A stretch of DNA of 64,000 nucleotides, taken from the NCBI RefSeq assembly GCF_011045115.1, contig NZ_JAAKZG010000007.1, positions 124,001-188,000 on the forward strand, read 5' to 3'. This stretch comes from Mesorhizobium zhangyense (GTDB taxonomy: Bacteria; Pseudomonadota; Alphaproteobacteria; Rhizobiales; Rhizobiaceae). Both the position numbers and the translations under genes were made by a program. Below are positions 51,537 to 60,712 of the stretch, in pieces. Positions within the stretch are counted from its first letter, which is position 1; the number at the start of each line of letters is the position of its first letter. Below the pieces are notes generated by a model. The model was not told the origin of the DNA. It made no database searches and was given only the letters and a program-made list of their open reading frames with translations.

Positions 51537-53126
51537 TCAATTGCCGCCGGCGAGGATCATCCGGGCCGCGCGCTCGGCAACCATGATCGTCGGTGCGTTG
51601 AGGTTGCCGGAAACCATTTTCGGGATGACGGATGCGTCGGCGACACGGATGCCTTCGAGGCCGTGGACCTTCAGCGTCGCGGGATCGGTGACGGCCATCG
51701 CGTCGTTGCCCATGCGGCAGCTCGACGACGGGTGGTAGAGCGTCGTCATATGGCCACGGACATAATTGGCGATCTCGTCGTCCGTCCTGCACTCTGCGCT
51801 GGGGCTTACTTCATAGTCGACGAGCTCCCGGATCGGCGACTGGTCCATGATGCGGCGGTTGATCTTGATGCCTTCCACCATGGTGGCGAGGTCGAGGCCT
51901 TCCGGATCGCTGACGAAATATTTCGGGTCGATCGACGGATATTCGATCGGGTTCGCCGAGCGCAATTTGATCTCGCCGCGGCTGTTTGGCCGCTGGAGAG
52001 TGGAATGCGTCGTGATGCCCGACTGGCCACCGAGAAAGCGGGCGTAGTCGCGATGCGGGCTGATTGCGCCGTAGAGCTGGAGGTCGGGCTCGATGCCGGG
52101 GCGGCTGCACACATGGCCGCCGGACGCGACCCAGGGCGAGGTACGGATCCCAGTGCGCCGGTCGCGCCATTCCGTAAAACTGTCGGCGATAATCTCATCC
52201 GTCCAGGCGCCGATGCCGAGCGCTTCCTTCGTGTAGAAGGTGATCGGGATGTTGAGGTGGTCCTGCAAATCCTTGCCGACGCCCGGAAGGTCGTGAACGG
52301 GATTGACGCCGACGGCCTTCAGCTCGTCGGCAGGGCCGATGCCCGATAGCATGAGGAGCTGGCACGACCCGATGGCGCCGGAGGAGAGAACGACCTCATT
52401 GTCCGCATAAGCCGTTTCCGGCACGCCGTCGACGAGATACCTGACGCCCTTGACGCGGCCGTTCTCGACGATGAGCCCGGTGACGAGCACGCCGGGCTTC
52501 ATCGTCAGGTTGGGGCGTTCCAGTGCCGGGCGCAGATAGGCCTTCCCCGTGCCCCAGCGTTCTCCGTTTTTGATGGTGAACTGAAAGAGGCCGACGCCTT
52601 CCTGCGTCTCGCCATTGTAGTCGGGATTGTGGGGATAGCCTGCGGCTTCCGCCGCCTCGATCCACATCCGCTCGTACTTATCGACGTAGGGCACGTTGCC
52701 GATGTGCAGCGGGCCGTCATTGCCGTGATAGGGACTGTCCTTGATATCGGCATTGGCTTCCGACTGGAGGAAGACAGGAAAGACGTCTTTCCAGCCCCAC
52801 CCGGCGCACCCCATCGCTTCCCATGCTTCATAGTCGGAGGCCAGGCCGCGAATATAGATCATCGCGTTGAGGGCGCCCGAGCCGCCGATCATCTTGCCGC
52901 GCGGCCAGAAGATGCGGCGCCCCCGGCAGCCGGCCTGCGGCTCCGTGTAATAGCCCCAGTCCGAGCCCGTGTTGAACATGGTCACCCAGTCGGACGGGAT
53001 GTCGGAGGCTATGGGTGCCGCCCGTCCCGCCTCGAGCACGAGGACCTTGCGGTCAGGGTCGGCACTCAGCCGGTTTGCGAGCACGCAGCCGGCCGAGCCG
53101 GCGCCGATGATGATCGTGTCGAACAT
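51537..53126 (-). CDS. GMC-family oxidoreductase (choline/alcohol dehydrogenase-like)
   Basis: 529-residue FAD enzyme of the glucose-methanol-choline family. The FAD motif IIGAGSAGCVLANRLS lies at the N-terminus, VLEAGR follows, SSGAIGSCQLLMLSGIGP is the second GMC signature, and the C-terminal YHPSSSCRMG and GNLNAPTIMVAE carry the catalytic His/Asn region. It oxidises a primary alcohol to an aldehyde. GAGGAG precedes the ATG; it starts eight bases after livM. It suggests the imported compound carries a hydroxyl group. Confidence 0.92.
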   Translation of the reverse strand: MFDTIIIGAGSAGCVLANRLSADPDRKVLVLEAGRAAPIASDIPSDWVTMFNTGSDWGYYTEPQAGCRGRRIFWPRGKMIGGSGALNAMIYIRGLASDYEAWEAMGCAGWGWKDVFPVFLQSEANADIKDSPYHGNDGPLHIGNVPYVDKYERMWIEAAEAAGYPHNPDYNGETQEGVGLFQFTIKNGERWGTGKAYLRPALERPNLTMKPGVLVTGLIVENGRVKGVRYLVDGVPETAYADNEVVLSSGAIGSCQLLMLSGIGPADELKAVGVNPVHDLPGVGKDLQDHLNIPITFYTKEALGIGAWTDEIIADSFTEWRDRRTGIRTSPWVASGGHVCSRPGIEPDLQLYGAISPHRDYARFLGGQSGITTHSTLQRPNSRGEIKLRSANPIEYPSIDPKYFVSDPEGLDLATMVEGIKINRRIMDQSPIRELVDYEVSPSAECRTDDEIANYVRGHMTTLYHPSSSCRMGNDAMAVTDPATLKVHGLEGIRVADASVIPKMVSGNLNAPTIMVAERAARMILAGGN

Positions 53127-53134
53127 AATACTCC

Positions 53135-54202
53135 TCACTCCCCGGCCGCGGCCCGATTTTCCTGAAGCTTGGTCTTGGGCCCCGCAGCATTGCGATGACG
53201 CAGCCAGCGCACGAGATCGCCGACCCGGCCGACGAGGCCCTTCGGCATGAGCAGAATCGACAACGCTATGATGAGACCGAGGCCGAGCGTGCGGAACTCG
53301 CCCATTTCGCGCATCAACTCATCCGCGCCGACCAGCACGATGGTGCCGACGAGCGGTCCCCAGAACGTGCCCACGCCGCCGACGACCGTGATCGCGATGA
53401 TGAACATTAGCTGCGACATCGAAAGGATGCCCGGGCCGATGGCCTGGAAATGCGCTGCGTAGAAGCCGCCGGCAAGGCCGGTGAAGAAGGCCGAGATGCC
53501 GAACACCAGAAGCTGCGCCTGGAAGCGGTTGACGCCGCGCGCTACCGCATAGCCTGGATTGTCCTTCAATGCCTTGAAGGCGAGCCCGATTGGGCTTTTG
53601 ACGATGACGTAGGTGACGATCATCGTAACTGTGAAGAGGGTGGCGATGATCGCGTAGTTGCCGACCAGCCATTGGCCTTTCAAAAGCGCCCTTGTGCCGA
53701 GATCACCGAAGCGCGCGAAGCCGACCGCGCCGCCGGTGAACTGCCGGCATATCGAACCCACCATGGTGAAGCATTCGGTATCGGTGACGATCAGCAGATA
53801 CATGGTCTGCGCGATCGCAAGGGTGAGCAGCGCGACGTAGACGCCAGTGAGACGAAGGCAGGCAAGCCCGACGACCAGAGAGAAGACGACGGTCGCAAGC
53901 GCGCCCGGCAGCAGTGCCGCCCAAACATTCCAGCCGAAGTAGAAGCAGATCATCGCGGTGACGTAGCCGCCGAAAGCGAACATCGCCATCTGGGCAAGCG
54001 AGAAGACGCCGGCAAAGCCGAACAGCAGGTTCCACTGCGAGGCGATGGTGGCATAGAACAGCGCCAGCACGATCTGGCCGAGCACGTAGCGGCTGTCGAC
54101 CATGAAGGGCAGCGCTATCGCCGCCGCGATCAGCAGCAGGCTGACGAGAAGGTCGAGACGGGCGGAACCGGAAATGCCTTTGGATCTTGAAATCTGAGTC
54201 AT
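53135..54202 (-). CDS. livM: LivM-type ABC transporter permease
   Basis: 355-residue inner-membrane permease of the branched-chain-amino-acid/urea family with about ten hydrophobic segments. GFAGVFSLAQMAMFAFGGYV near the N-terminus and LKDNPGYAVARGVN as the ATPase-contact loop are characteristic. It starts seven bases after livH. Confidence 0.92.
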   Translation of the reverse strand: MTQISRSKGISGSARLDLLVSLLLIAAAIALPFMVDSRYVLGQIVLALFYATIASQWNLLFGFAGVFSLAQMAMFAFGGYVTAMICFYFGWNVWAALLPGALATVVFSLVVGLACLRLTGVYVALLTLAIAQTMYLLIVTDTECFTMVGSICRQFTGGAVGFARFGDLGTRALLKGQWLVGNYAIIATLFTVTMIVTYVIVKSPIGLAFKALKDNPGYAVARGVNRFQAQLLVFGISAFFTGLAGGFYAAHFQAIGPGILSMSQLMFIIAITVVGGVGTFWGPLVGTIVLVGADELMREMGEFRTLGLGLIIALSILLMPKGLVGRVGDLVRWLRHRNAAGPKTKLQENRAAAGE

Positions 54203-54209
54203 GGCGGCC

Positions 54210-55097
54210 TCACATACGACGGATCTGGACCCGGCCGAAGAGGCCGGCGGGCCGCCAGATCAGGACGGCGATGACGACGAAGAGCAGTGTCGGGAAACCC
54301 CAGCGCGCGCCCGCGACATACTGGACGAAGGCTTCGAACAGCGCGAGGCCGAAGGCGGCGGCCACCGCACCCGGCAGGTTGCCGAGACCGGCCACCACGC
54401 ACATGATGAAGGCCTTCAGCATCGGGTCGTTGCCAAGCGGCGGCGACAGTTGGGTCATGGAACTCACCATCACGCCGCACACACCTGCGATGGCGCCCGA
54501 CAGCACGAGCACCTGGAAATAGACGCGGTTGACGGCGACGCCCATCAGCTGCGCGGCTTCGCGGTTCTGCGCCGTCGCGCGGATGGCGCGGCCCATGCGC
54601 GTTCGGCCCAAAAGCAGCGCAATGACCGCCATCAGCACGATGACGACGAAGACGATCAGCATGTTCTGGTAGGGCAGGCTGAGCGGCCCGAGGACGAGCG
54701 ATCCGGTTGCCGAGATCGGCTGCTTCAGCGGCTGGCCGCCATAGGTGAGCAGGATGGTGTTTTCGAGCGCGATGCCGATGCCGACGGTGGCGATCATCAC
54801 ATTGGATTCGAACGTCGCCTTGTCGTTCTTCAACAGGTTGCGCACGATCAGGATGTAGAGCAGTCCGCCGGCAATGGCGCCGACGACGATGGCGCCGAGG
54901 AACCCGACAAAGGCTGGCAGACCAAGGGCCGTGGAGAATGTATAGGCCGAATAGCCTCCGAGCGTCAGCATGGCAGCATGCGCCATGTTCAGCATGCCCA
55001 TCGAGCCCCAGACGAGGGAGAGGCCGACGGTGGCGAGCGCATAGAGCGCGCCGGTCGTGAGGCCGGCGATGAGGATGGCGGTCAGGATGTCGAGCAT
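54210..55097 (-). CDS. livH: LivH-type ABC transporter permease
   Basis: 295-residue permease paired with LivM. SLVWGSMGMLNMAHAAMLTLGGY is the conserved first periplasmic/membrane region and IRATAQNREAAQLMGV the ATPase-coupling loop. It starts five bases after livF. Confidence 0.92.
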   Translation of the reverse strand: MLDILTAILIAGLTTGALYALATVGLSLVWGSMGMLNMAHAAMLTLGGYSAYTFSTALGLPAFVGFLGAIVVGAIAGGLLYILIVRNLLKNDKATFESNVMIATVGIGIALENTILLTYGGQPLKQPISATGSLVLGPLSLPYQNMLIVFVVIVLMAVIALLLGRTRMGRAIRATAQNREAAQLMGVAVNRVYFQVLVLSGAIAGVCGVMVSSMTQLSPPLGNDPMLKAFIMCVVAGLGNLPGAVAAAFGLALFEAFVQYVAGARWGFPTLLFVVIAVLIWRPAGLFGRVQIRRM

Positions 55098-55102
55098 GAT
55101 CG

Positions 55103-55828
55103 TCAGCCTCCGAGATAGGTTGCGAGGAGCTCGTCACGGGCGAGAAGCTCGGCGGGCGGGCCGGACCACACGATCACGCCATCGTCGAGCAGGTGGAGGT
55201 GGTTCGCGAGATCGGCGACGCGGGCGGGGTTTTCCTCCACGAGTAGGATGGTCCGCCCGCTCCTCGAGAGTTCCGCGATGACGCCGTAGATCTGCTCGAT
55301 GATGAGGGGGGCGAGCCCCAGCGAGGGTTCGTCGATGAGCAGGATCTGCCCGCCCATCATCAGGCCGCGCCCGATGCCGACCATGCGGCGCTCGCCGCCG
55401 GATAGCGACGAGGCAACCTGGTTGCGCCGGTCGGATAGCTTGGGGAGCAGCGTGAAGACTTCATCGAGCCGGCGGTCGATCTCTGCCTTCGATGGCGCGA
55501 GGTAAGCACCCATCAGCAGGTTTTCCAGCACGCTCATTTCCGGGAACAGCATGTCGCCTTGCGGCACATGGGCAATGCCGAGCGCGGCGATCGCGTGCGG
55601 CTTGGCGAGCGTCGGCCCGCCATTGATGCTGATCGTGCCGGAGGTCAGCGGCACGAGGCCGGAAATCGTCTTGAGCAGCGTCGACTTGCCATGCCCGTTG
55701 GGGCCGACCACGGTAATGAAATCGCCGGCTTCAATGTCGAAGGAGATGCCCTTGAGGACTTTCAGCTCACTGTAGCCGGAGACCACGTTGGCGAGCCTGA
55801 GAAGGGGCGGTTTGGCGGCATTGTTCAT
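55103..55828 (-). CDS. livF: LivF-type ABC transporter ATPase
   Basis: 241-residue ATPase: Walker A GPNGHGKST, signature LSGGERRMVGIGRGL, Walker B ILLIDEPSLGLAP and the LivF-typical VEENPARVADLA switch region. Its ATG overlaps the livG stop (ATGA at 55828-55825). It is distinct from the orphan livF at 16057. Confidence 0.92.
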   Translation of the reverse strand: MNNAAKPPLLRLANVVSGYSELKVLKGISFDIEAGDFITVVGPNGHGKSTLLKTISGLVPLTSGTISINGGPTLAKPHAIAALGIAHVPQGDMLFPEMSVLENLLMGAYLAPSKAEIDRRLDEVFTLLPKLSDRRNQVASSLSGGERRMVGIGRGLMMGGQILLIDEPSLGLAPLIIEQIYGVIAELSRSGRTILLVEENPARVADLANHLHLLDDGVIVWSGPPAELLARDELLATYLGG

Positions 55829-56625
55829 GCCTGCACCTCGCCTTCCGAGAAAAACGTCTTGAGGCGTTTGCGCGTGCCCTCGCCGAGATAGGTCTCGACG
55901 ACGACCGCGTCTTCCGCAACCTCGTTCGGAAGCCCTTCGAAGATCTTCTTGCCGTGATGCATGATGAGGACGCGGCTGGAGAGTGCGAGCAGGAAGCGCA
56001 TGACATGTTCGATGAGCACGACGGTGAGGCCGCCTGCCTTCAGCCGTTCTACGAGGCCGATGATATGGTCGATCTCGGTCGTGTTGAGACCGCCGACCGG
56101 CTCGTCGAGGAAGAGCAGCTTCGGCTTGGTGGCGATCGCGCCGGCAATCATCAGCAGCTTGCGGTCGAGCACCGGCAGCTGTGCCACTGTCGCATCCGCC
56201 TTGTCGGCAAGCCCGACAAAGGCGAGCGCCTCATCCGTCTGCTCGCGCACGTCCTTGCCGAGTTTCAGGCCGGGAATTGTGCGGCGGCTGCGGCCGAAAT
56301 AAGCGGCGATGTCGATATTCTCGCGGACCGTCAGGCTTTCGAAGGCTGCGTTGAGCTGGAAGGTGCGGGCGATGCCGTACTGGCATATCCTGTCCGCCCC
56401 GAGCCCGGAAATATCGTGGCCATCGAAGACGATCCGGCCTTCCGTAGCCGGCGTCACGCCCGTCACCACGTCGAAGAAGGTCGTCTTGCCGGCGCCGTTC
56501 GGGCCGCCGATGCCAACGATCTCGCCTGGGGTTACCGTCAGCGACATGCCGTCGACCGCCGAAAGCGAGCCGAAGCGCTTCACGACGTTTTCGCATTCCA
56601 GCAAGGGTGTCCTGCCGTTTTCCAT
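55825..56625 (-). CDS. livG: LivG-type ABC transporter ATPase
   Basis: 266-residue ATPase with the full N-terminal strand region (LLECENVVKRFGSLSAVDG) that the remnant at 15311 lacks, Walker A GPNGAGKTT, Walker B LLFLDEPVGGLN and switch His in VLIEHVMRF. The signature motif is unusually worn: LPVLDRKLLMIAGAI stands where LSxGxxRxxEIARAL is expected, so signalling in the ATPase pair may be asymmetric. Confidence 0.9.
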   Translation of the reverse strand: MENGRTPLLECENVVKRFGSLSAVDGMSLTVTPGEIVGIGGPNGAGKTTFFDVVTGVTPATEGRIVFDGHDISGLGADRICQYGIARTFQLNAAFESLTVRENIDIAAYFGRSRRTIPGLKLGKDVREQTDEALAFVGLADKADATVAQLPVLDRKLLMIAGAIATKPKLLFLDEPVGGLNTTEIDHIIGLVERLKAGGLTVVLIEHVMRFLLALSSRVLIMHHGKKIFEGLPNEVAEDAVVVETYLGEGTRKRLKTFFSEGEVQA

Positions 56626-56699
56626 GATCCGCTCCTTCCGTCGTCGGCATCGGCCGGTTGTTCAGGCCGATGCGCAGATCCAGCGTCCTGGTTGTCCGC

Positions 56700-57998
56700 C
56701 TACTTGATCCAGGGCGGCAGCAGGAACTCGTCGGTCGCATAGAGCACCGGGGCGATGAGCTTGGGATCGGTCTTGTAGTCCTGGTGCTGCAGGAACTGGT
56801 GCGGCATGCCGAGCGACGGGTCGGCGACCTGCGTCGGGTAGCAATAGGCCGACTGGCCCGCCGGGTCGGCGCGGTAGGTGCCGTTGACGCCGCGATAGAC
56901 ATTGCGCCGCATCACGGCGGCAACCTTGCCCACCTGCTCCTTGTTGAAGGGCTCGCCAGGACCGCCGGCGATCGCCGCAGCGGTAGCCCACATCCAGAGA
57001 CCGTCATAGGTCTGTGAGCCGGTGATGTAGGCCGAATTCGGTCCGAATTTCGCGCGATAGGATTCGCGATACGGCTTCGAAAACTCGTCCGGCAGGCAGC
57101 CGACAACGGTCGAATATATGACGCCATTGATATTCTGGCCGCCGATCTCGCGGAAGGCGGGAAGCGACGGGCCGTACTGCATGTAGACGAGGCTGTTTGT
57201 CGGCTGCGCGAGGAACTGCACCATGAACTGGGCCAAATCCTGCGGCAGGAAGTGGGTGACGATAATCGCGGCCGGCGGGTCCTGGCGCAGCTTTGCGAGC
57301 GTTGGGCCCCATTGGTTCGTCGGGAAGGGCACGGTCTCGAACAGGCTCACTTCGAAGCCGAAATCCTTGGCCTGATCGCGGATCGCGTTGGCGATCACGA
57401 TCGAATATTCGTTGGCCGAGGGAATGATGGCGATCTTCTTGTTCGGCGCGGTCCACTTGCCGCCTTCCGAAAGCGTCTTGAGGAAGTTGAGGCAGCCGGG
57501 GCCATACCAGAACTCCGGCGGATCGCCCTGGAAGGAGCCGTAGTACCGCTCCGGATCGGTCTTGAACTTCTCATTGTGTGAGATGAGCGTGTTGTAGTGC
57601 ATCATGATGATGTCGTTGTCGGCAGCGACATCCATCTCGATCATGTTGGTGCCGAGGTTGTAGCCGTTGATGATCGCCGGCGTGTTGTAGCGATCGATCA
57701 GGCGCTGCATCGCCTGCGAAACCAGGTCGGCGCCTTGCTCCTTGGTGTCCTCGATGTGAAGCTCTATCTGTCGGCCGAGAATGCCGCCCGCGGCGTTGAT
57801 TTCAGCTGCGGCCAGTTCGAGCCCGTTCTTGAATTCGATGCCGTCTGCAGCGGCGAACCCGGACATCGGCAGCGCCGCGCCGACATGGATGGTCTCGCCG
57901 CCCTGCGCCATGGCGGACTTGTTCATGTCTGCAAGGAGCATCCCGCCGGCTGCGCCGGCTCCCAGAGCTCCCTGAAGCATTGCACGTCTATTCATCAT
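56700..57998 (-). CDS. Type I periplasmic binding protein of the Liv/amide ABC importer
   Basis: 432-residue receptor. Twin arginines in NRRAMLQGALGAGAAGG suggest Tat export. The mature part has the two-lobed LivJ/UrtA/AmiC fold (VGAALPMSGF, AAAEINAAGGILGRQIEL, NPSAN-like lobe hinge, GSQTYDGLWMWA). Its length is nearer the urea and short-chain-amide receptors than LivJ. It lies between the amidase and livG, so an amide or amide-like ligand is likely. Confidence 0.9.
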   Translation of the reverse strand: MMNRRAMLQGALGAGAAGGMLLADMNKSAMAQGGETIHVGAALPMSGFAAADGIEFKNGLELAAAEINAAGGILGRQIELHIEDTKEQGADLVSQAMQRLIDRYNTPAIINGYNLGTNMIEMDVAADNDIIMMHYNTLISHNEKFKTDPERYYGSFQGDPPEFWYGPGCLNFLKTLSEGGKWTAPNKKIAIIPSANEYSIVIANAIRDQAKDFGFEVSLFETVPFPTNQWGPTLAKLRQDPPAAIIVTHFLPQDLAQFMVQFLAQPTNSLVYMQYGPSLPAFREIGGQNINGVIYSTVVGCLPDEFSKPYRESYRAKFGPNSAYITGSQTYDGLWMWATAAAIAGGPGEPFNKEQVGKVAAVMRRNVYRGVNGTYRADPAGQSAYCYPTQVADPSLGMPHQFLQHQDYKTDPKLIAPVLYATDEFLLPPWIK

Positions 57999-58050
57999 AA
58001 CGGTTACCCCTTTTATGGTTGGTTGTTGTTCGTCATGCGTCGATCGGTGC

Positions 58051-59451
58051 TTACCTGGAGAAAATTACCTCCAGGCTGGCAGCTGCTGAAAGAACGCGGG
58101 CGTCATCGCCGCGCGCTCCAATGATCTGGAAGCCGATAGGAAGGCCCGCTGCGGTGAGGCCGCAGGGCACGACGCAGGCTGGTTGCTGGCTGAGGTTGAT
58201 AGGGAAGGCGAACCCGGCCCATTCCGTCCAGCGGCCGAACGCGCTTTCTGCCGGAACCTCAAGCCCCGCATCGAACGCCGGCAGTGCCGTTCCGGGCGAA
58301 ACGAGGAAATCGTATTCGGCGAGCAGGAGATCCATTGCCGCGCCGTATTCCCCTCGTCTTAGCTGCGCCAGAACGAGATCCGTCGAGCTGTAGGCGGCAC
58401 CGGCGCGAGCAACCTCCAGAAAACCGGGATCGATGGCCGAGCGGTCGGCGTTGGGGATCGAGGAGAGGCGAGCGGCCGCCCCCGTAAACCAATGATGGTG
58501 AAAGAGGTCGAGAAGATTGTCCGCCGGCAGGTCGACCGGCTCCACGATTGCGCCTGTGGCCGACAATCTGGCGACTGCGGCATCGACGACGCCAGCAACC
58601 TCCGGATCGAGCGCTCCGGAGGCCGGCTTCGACCAGTAGCCGATACGCTTGCCTGAGAGGTTGATCGGCGCTTCGTGGTCAAGTGGTGCCAGTTTTCCAG
58701 CACCTTGGCTCCAGTCCCGCAGATCCCGACCGGACATGGTCTTCAGCATGGCCGCGGCATCGGCCGCACTTCTAGCCATCGGCCCGATATGGGCGACCGT
58801 GCCGAAGGCGCTCAGTGGGTGGGCCGGAACCCGGCCGAAGGTCGGCTTGTGGCCAACAATGCCGGTAAAGGACGCCGGAATGCGGATCGATCCGCCGCCA
58901 TCTGTGCCGAGATGAAAAACACCGGCGCCGACGGCAGCGGCAACAGCCGCCCCACCGGAGGAACCGCCTGGTGTCTTCGCCTTATTCCAGGGATTGCGGG
59001 TTACGCCGAAGAGCGCGCTGTCGGTGATTGCCTTCCAGCCGAATTCCGGAGTGGTGGTCTGCGCGATGAAGACCGCGCCCGCCTTGCGCAGGCGGGCGAC
59101 GGAGGGTGCGTCTTCCGCGTAAGGCTGCGCCGGCGTGGTGGTGCTGCCGTAGCGCACGCTCCAGCCTTCCACCCAGACGATATCCTTCAGTGTGGTCGGA
59201 ACGCCGTCGACCTCGGAAAGGGATGCGCCATCCTTCCAGCGCCGTTCGGAGGCGGCAGCGGCGGCAAGCGCGCCATCGCGGTCGATATGGGTAAAGGCGT
59301 TGAGATCGGTATTGATCTCTTCCGCGCGGTCCATAGCGGCCTTGGCGACCTCGACCGGCGAAAGGGAGCGCGTGCGATAGGCCTTTGCCAGCGCAGCGGC
59401 ATCCATACGGCACAGCTCGCCCGCTCCTTCGAGAGGGTTGTGAAAAGGCAT
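58051..59451 (-). CDS. Amidase-signature hydrolase
   Basis: 466-residue amidase with the Ser-cisSer-Lys triad K89 (TTLKDI), S164 (PGGSSGG) and S188 (GTDGGGSIRIPA); the intervals of 75 and 24 residues equal those in fatty-acid amide hydrolase. It hydrolyses a carboxamide to acid plus ammonia or amine. The ATG at 59451 with AGGGGA upstream is chosen; an earlier in-frame start adds 27 unrelated residues. It is the first gene of the eight-gene operon, divergent from a LysR regulator. Confidence 0.92.
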   Translation of the reverse strand: MPFHNPLEGAGELCRMDAAALAKAYRTRSLSPVEVAKAAMDRAEEINTDLNAFTHIDRDGALAAAAASERRWKDGASLSEVDGVPTTLKDIVWVEGWSVRYGSTTTPAQPYAEDAPSVARLRKAGAVFIAQTTTPEFGWKAITDSALFGVTRNPWNKAKTPGGSSGGAAVAAAVGAGVFHLGTDGGGSIRIPASFTGIVGHKPTFGRVPAHPLSAFGTVAHIGPMARSAADAAAMLKTMSGRDLRDWSQGAGKLAPLDHEAPINLSGKRIGYWSKPASGALDPEVAGVVDAAVARLSATGAIVEPVDLPADNLLDLFHHHWFTGAAARLSSIPNADRSAIDPGFLEVARAGAAYSSTDLVLAQLRRGEYGAAMDLLLAEYDFLVSPGTALPAFDAGLEVPAESAFGRWTEWAGFAFPINLSQQPACVVPCGLTAAGLPIGFQIIGARGDDARVLSAAASLEVIFSR

Positions 59452-59532
59452 TCTGTCGTTCCCCTGGCCTTGCCCGATCTGCGGCAGGCCTTCTTTGTTG
59501 GGGAGCAGACTGGACCTTTCCTTCGCTTTCAC

Positions 59533-59566
59533 AAAATGTATTCTCTCACATAAGTTTCTACATTTT
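59533..59566. promoter_or_regulatory. Inverted repeat at the LysR/amidase divergent promoter
   Basis: AAAATGTA (59533-59540) is inverted as TACATTTT (59559-59566), immediately before the LysR start codons and 82 bp from the amidase start. Position and symmetry fit a regulator site, for autorepression and activation of the amidase operon. Confidence 0.5.
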
Positions 59567-59575
59567 ATGGAAAAA

Positions 59576-60538
59576 ATGCCGATGAACCTGACGATCCGGC
59601 AACTGCGCTATGTCTGCGAAGTGGCAAGTCTCGGCAGCGTGCAGGCCGCGTCGAAGGCGCTGCACATCTCCCAGTCGTCGATCCTTGCCGCCATCACGCT
59701 TGCCGAAGGAGAAATGGGTGCACGCATCTTCGAGCGGCGGCCGGCGCGCGGCGTCCAGATCACACCTGCCGGCGAACGCTTCATCAGCGCCGCCCGCATC
59801 ATGCTGTCAGCTTCCACGGAATTCGACCGGGCGATCGGTGACCTTGCGGACCGCGTGCCAAAGGTTCTGCGCATCGGCTGTTTCGAGCCGTTCGGCGCAC
59901 TCTTCATGCCCGAAATGCTGCGCATGTATGTCGACAATGTCGGCGACGTCGAGATCGACCTTCTCGAGGGCGATCAGGTGCGGTTACAGGCGTGGCTTGC
60001 GGAAGGCATCATCGATCTTGCGATCCTCTACGACATCGGCGCGATCACCACCGGCACGATGACGAAGATATGCAAGGTTCCGGCCCATGCAGTGCTGCAT
60101 GTCGACGATCCGCTCGCGACGCGGGAGGCGGTCTGGCTTTCCGACATCGCGACACGGCCCTTCGTGCTGCTCGACATGCCGCAGACGGCGACATACCTGC
60201 TCACGCTCTTCGATATCCTTGCAAAGCGGCCCGAGGTGCGCTTTCACACACGGTCCTATGAAACCGTACGCTCGGCAGTCGCCTCCGGCTTCGGCATGTC
60301 CATCCTCAACATGCGCCCCATTGGTCGGGCGACCGTGGACGGTCAGACGATCATTCGCCGCCCGATCCTCGATGAATTGCCACCGCCGACATTGATTGTC
60401 CTCGATCTGTACGGAAACTCCAAACCCCTTTTCGTTCGACTTTTTATTGAAATATTCCGTCGATTTTTCAAAGAGGTTGGGCCATCGCGCTTTTCCGTGA
60501 CGATAAAGGAACGCGAAGGCGCGTTGTTGTTCGGCTAG
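59576..60538 (+). CDS. LysR-family regulator of the amidase operon
   Basis: About 320-residue LysR-type regulator: winged helix at residues 5-65 (GSVQAASKALHISQSSILAAI) and effector domain from about 95 (LRIGCFEPFGALFMPEML, WLAEGIIDLAILYD). Three in-frame ATGs occur at 59567, 59576 and 59582; 59576 has GGA five bases upstream, but the choice is not firm. It is divergent from the amidase gene with the inverted repeat between them. The 174 bp after its stop hold nothing clear. Confidence 0.9.
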   Translation: MPMNLTIRQLRYVCEVASLGSVQAASKALHISQSSILAAITLAEGEMGARIFERRPARGVQITPAGERFISAARIMLSASTEFDRAIGDLADRVPKVLRIGCFEPFGALFMPEMLRMYVDNVGDVEIDLLEGDQVRLQAWLAEGIIDLAILYDIGAITTGTMTKICKVPAHAVLHVDDPLATREAVWLSDIATRPFVLLDMPQTATYLLTLFDILAKRPEVRFHTRSYETVRSAVASGFGMSILNMRPIGRATVDGQTIIRRPILDELPPPTLIVLDLYGNSKPLFVRLFIEIFRRFFKEVGPSRFSVTIKEREGALLFG

Positions 60539-60712
60539 CTGTGAACGACGGTAGGTCGTCAGTTTGAGCGCACGAGACGCTGCAAAAGCTCTGGATCGGA
60601 TGGCAGGTTTTCGAGATTGATCAACATGATCGTATCTACCCAAACTGCTATGGCTTCCACTTCATGCCAGCTCGCAATCCGGACAAAGGTATCTCAGCCA
60701 TTGGGCCGGCCC

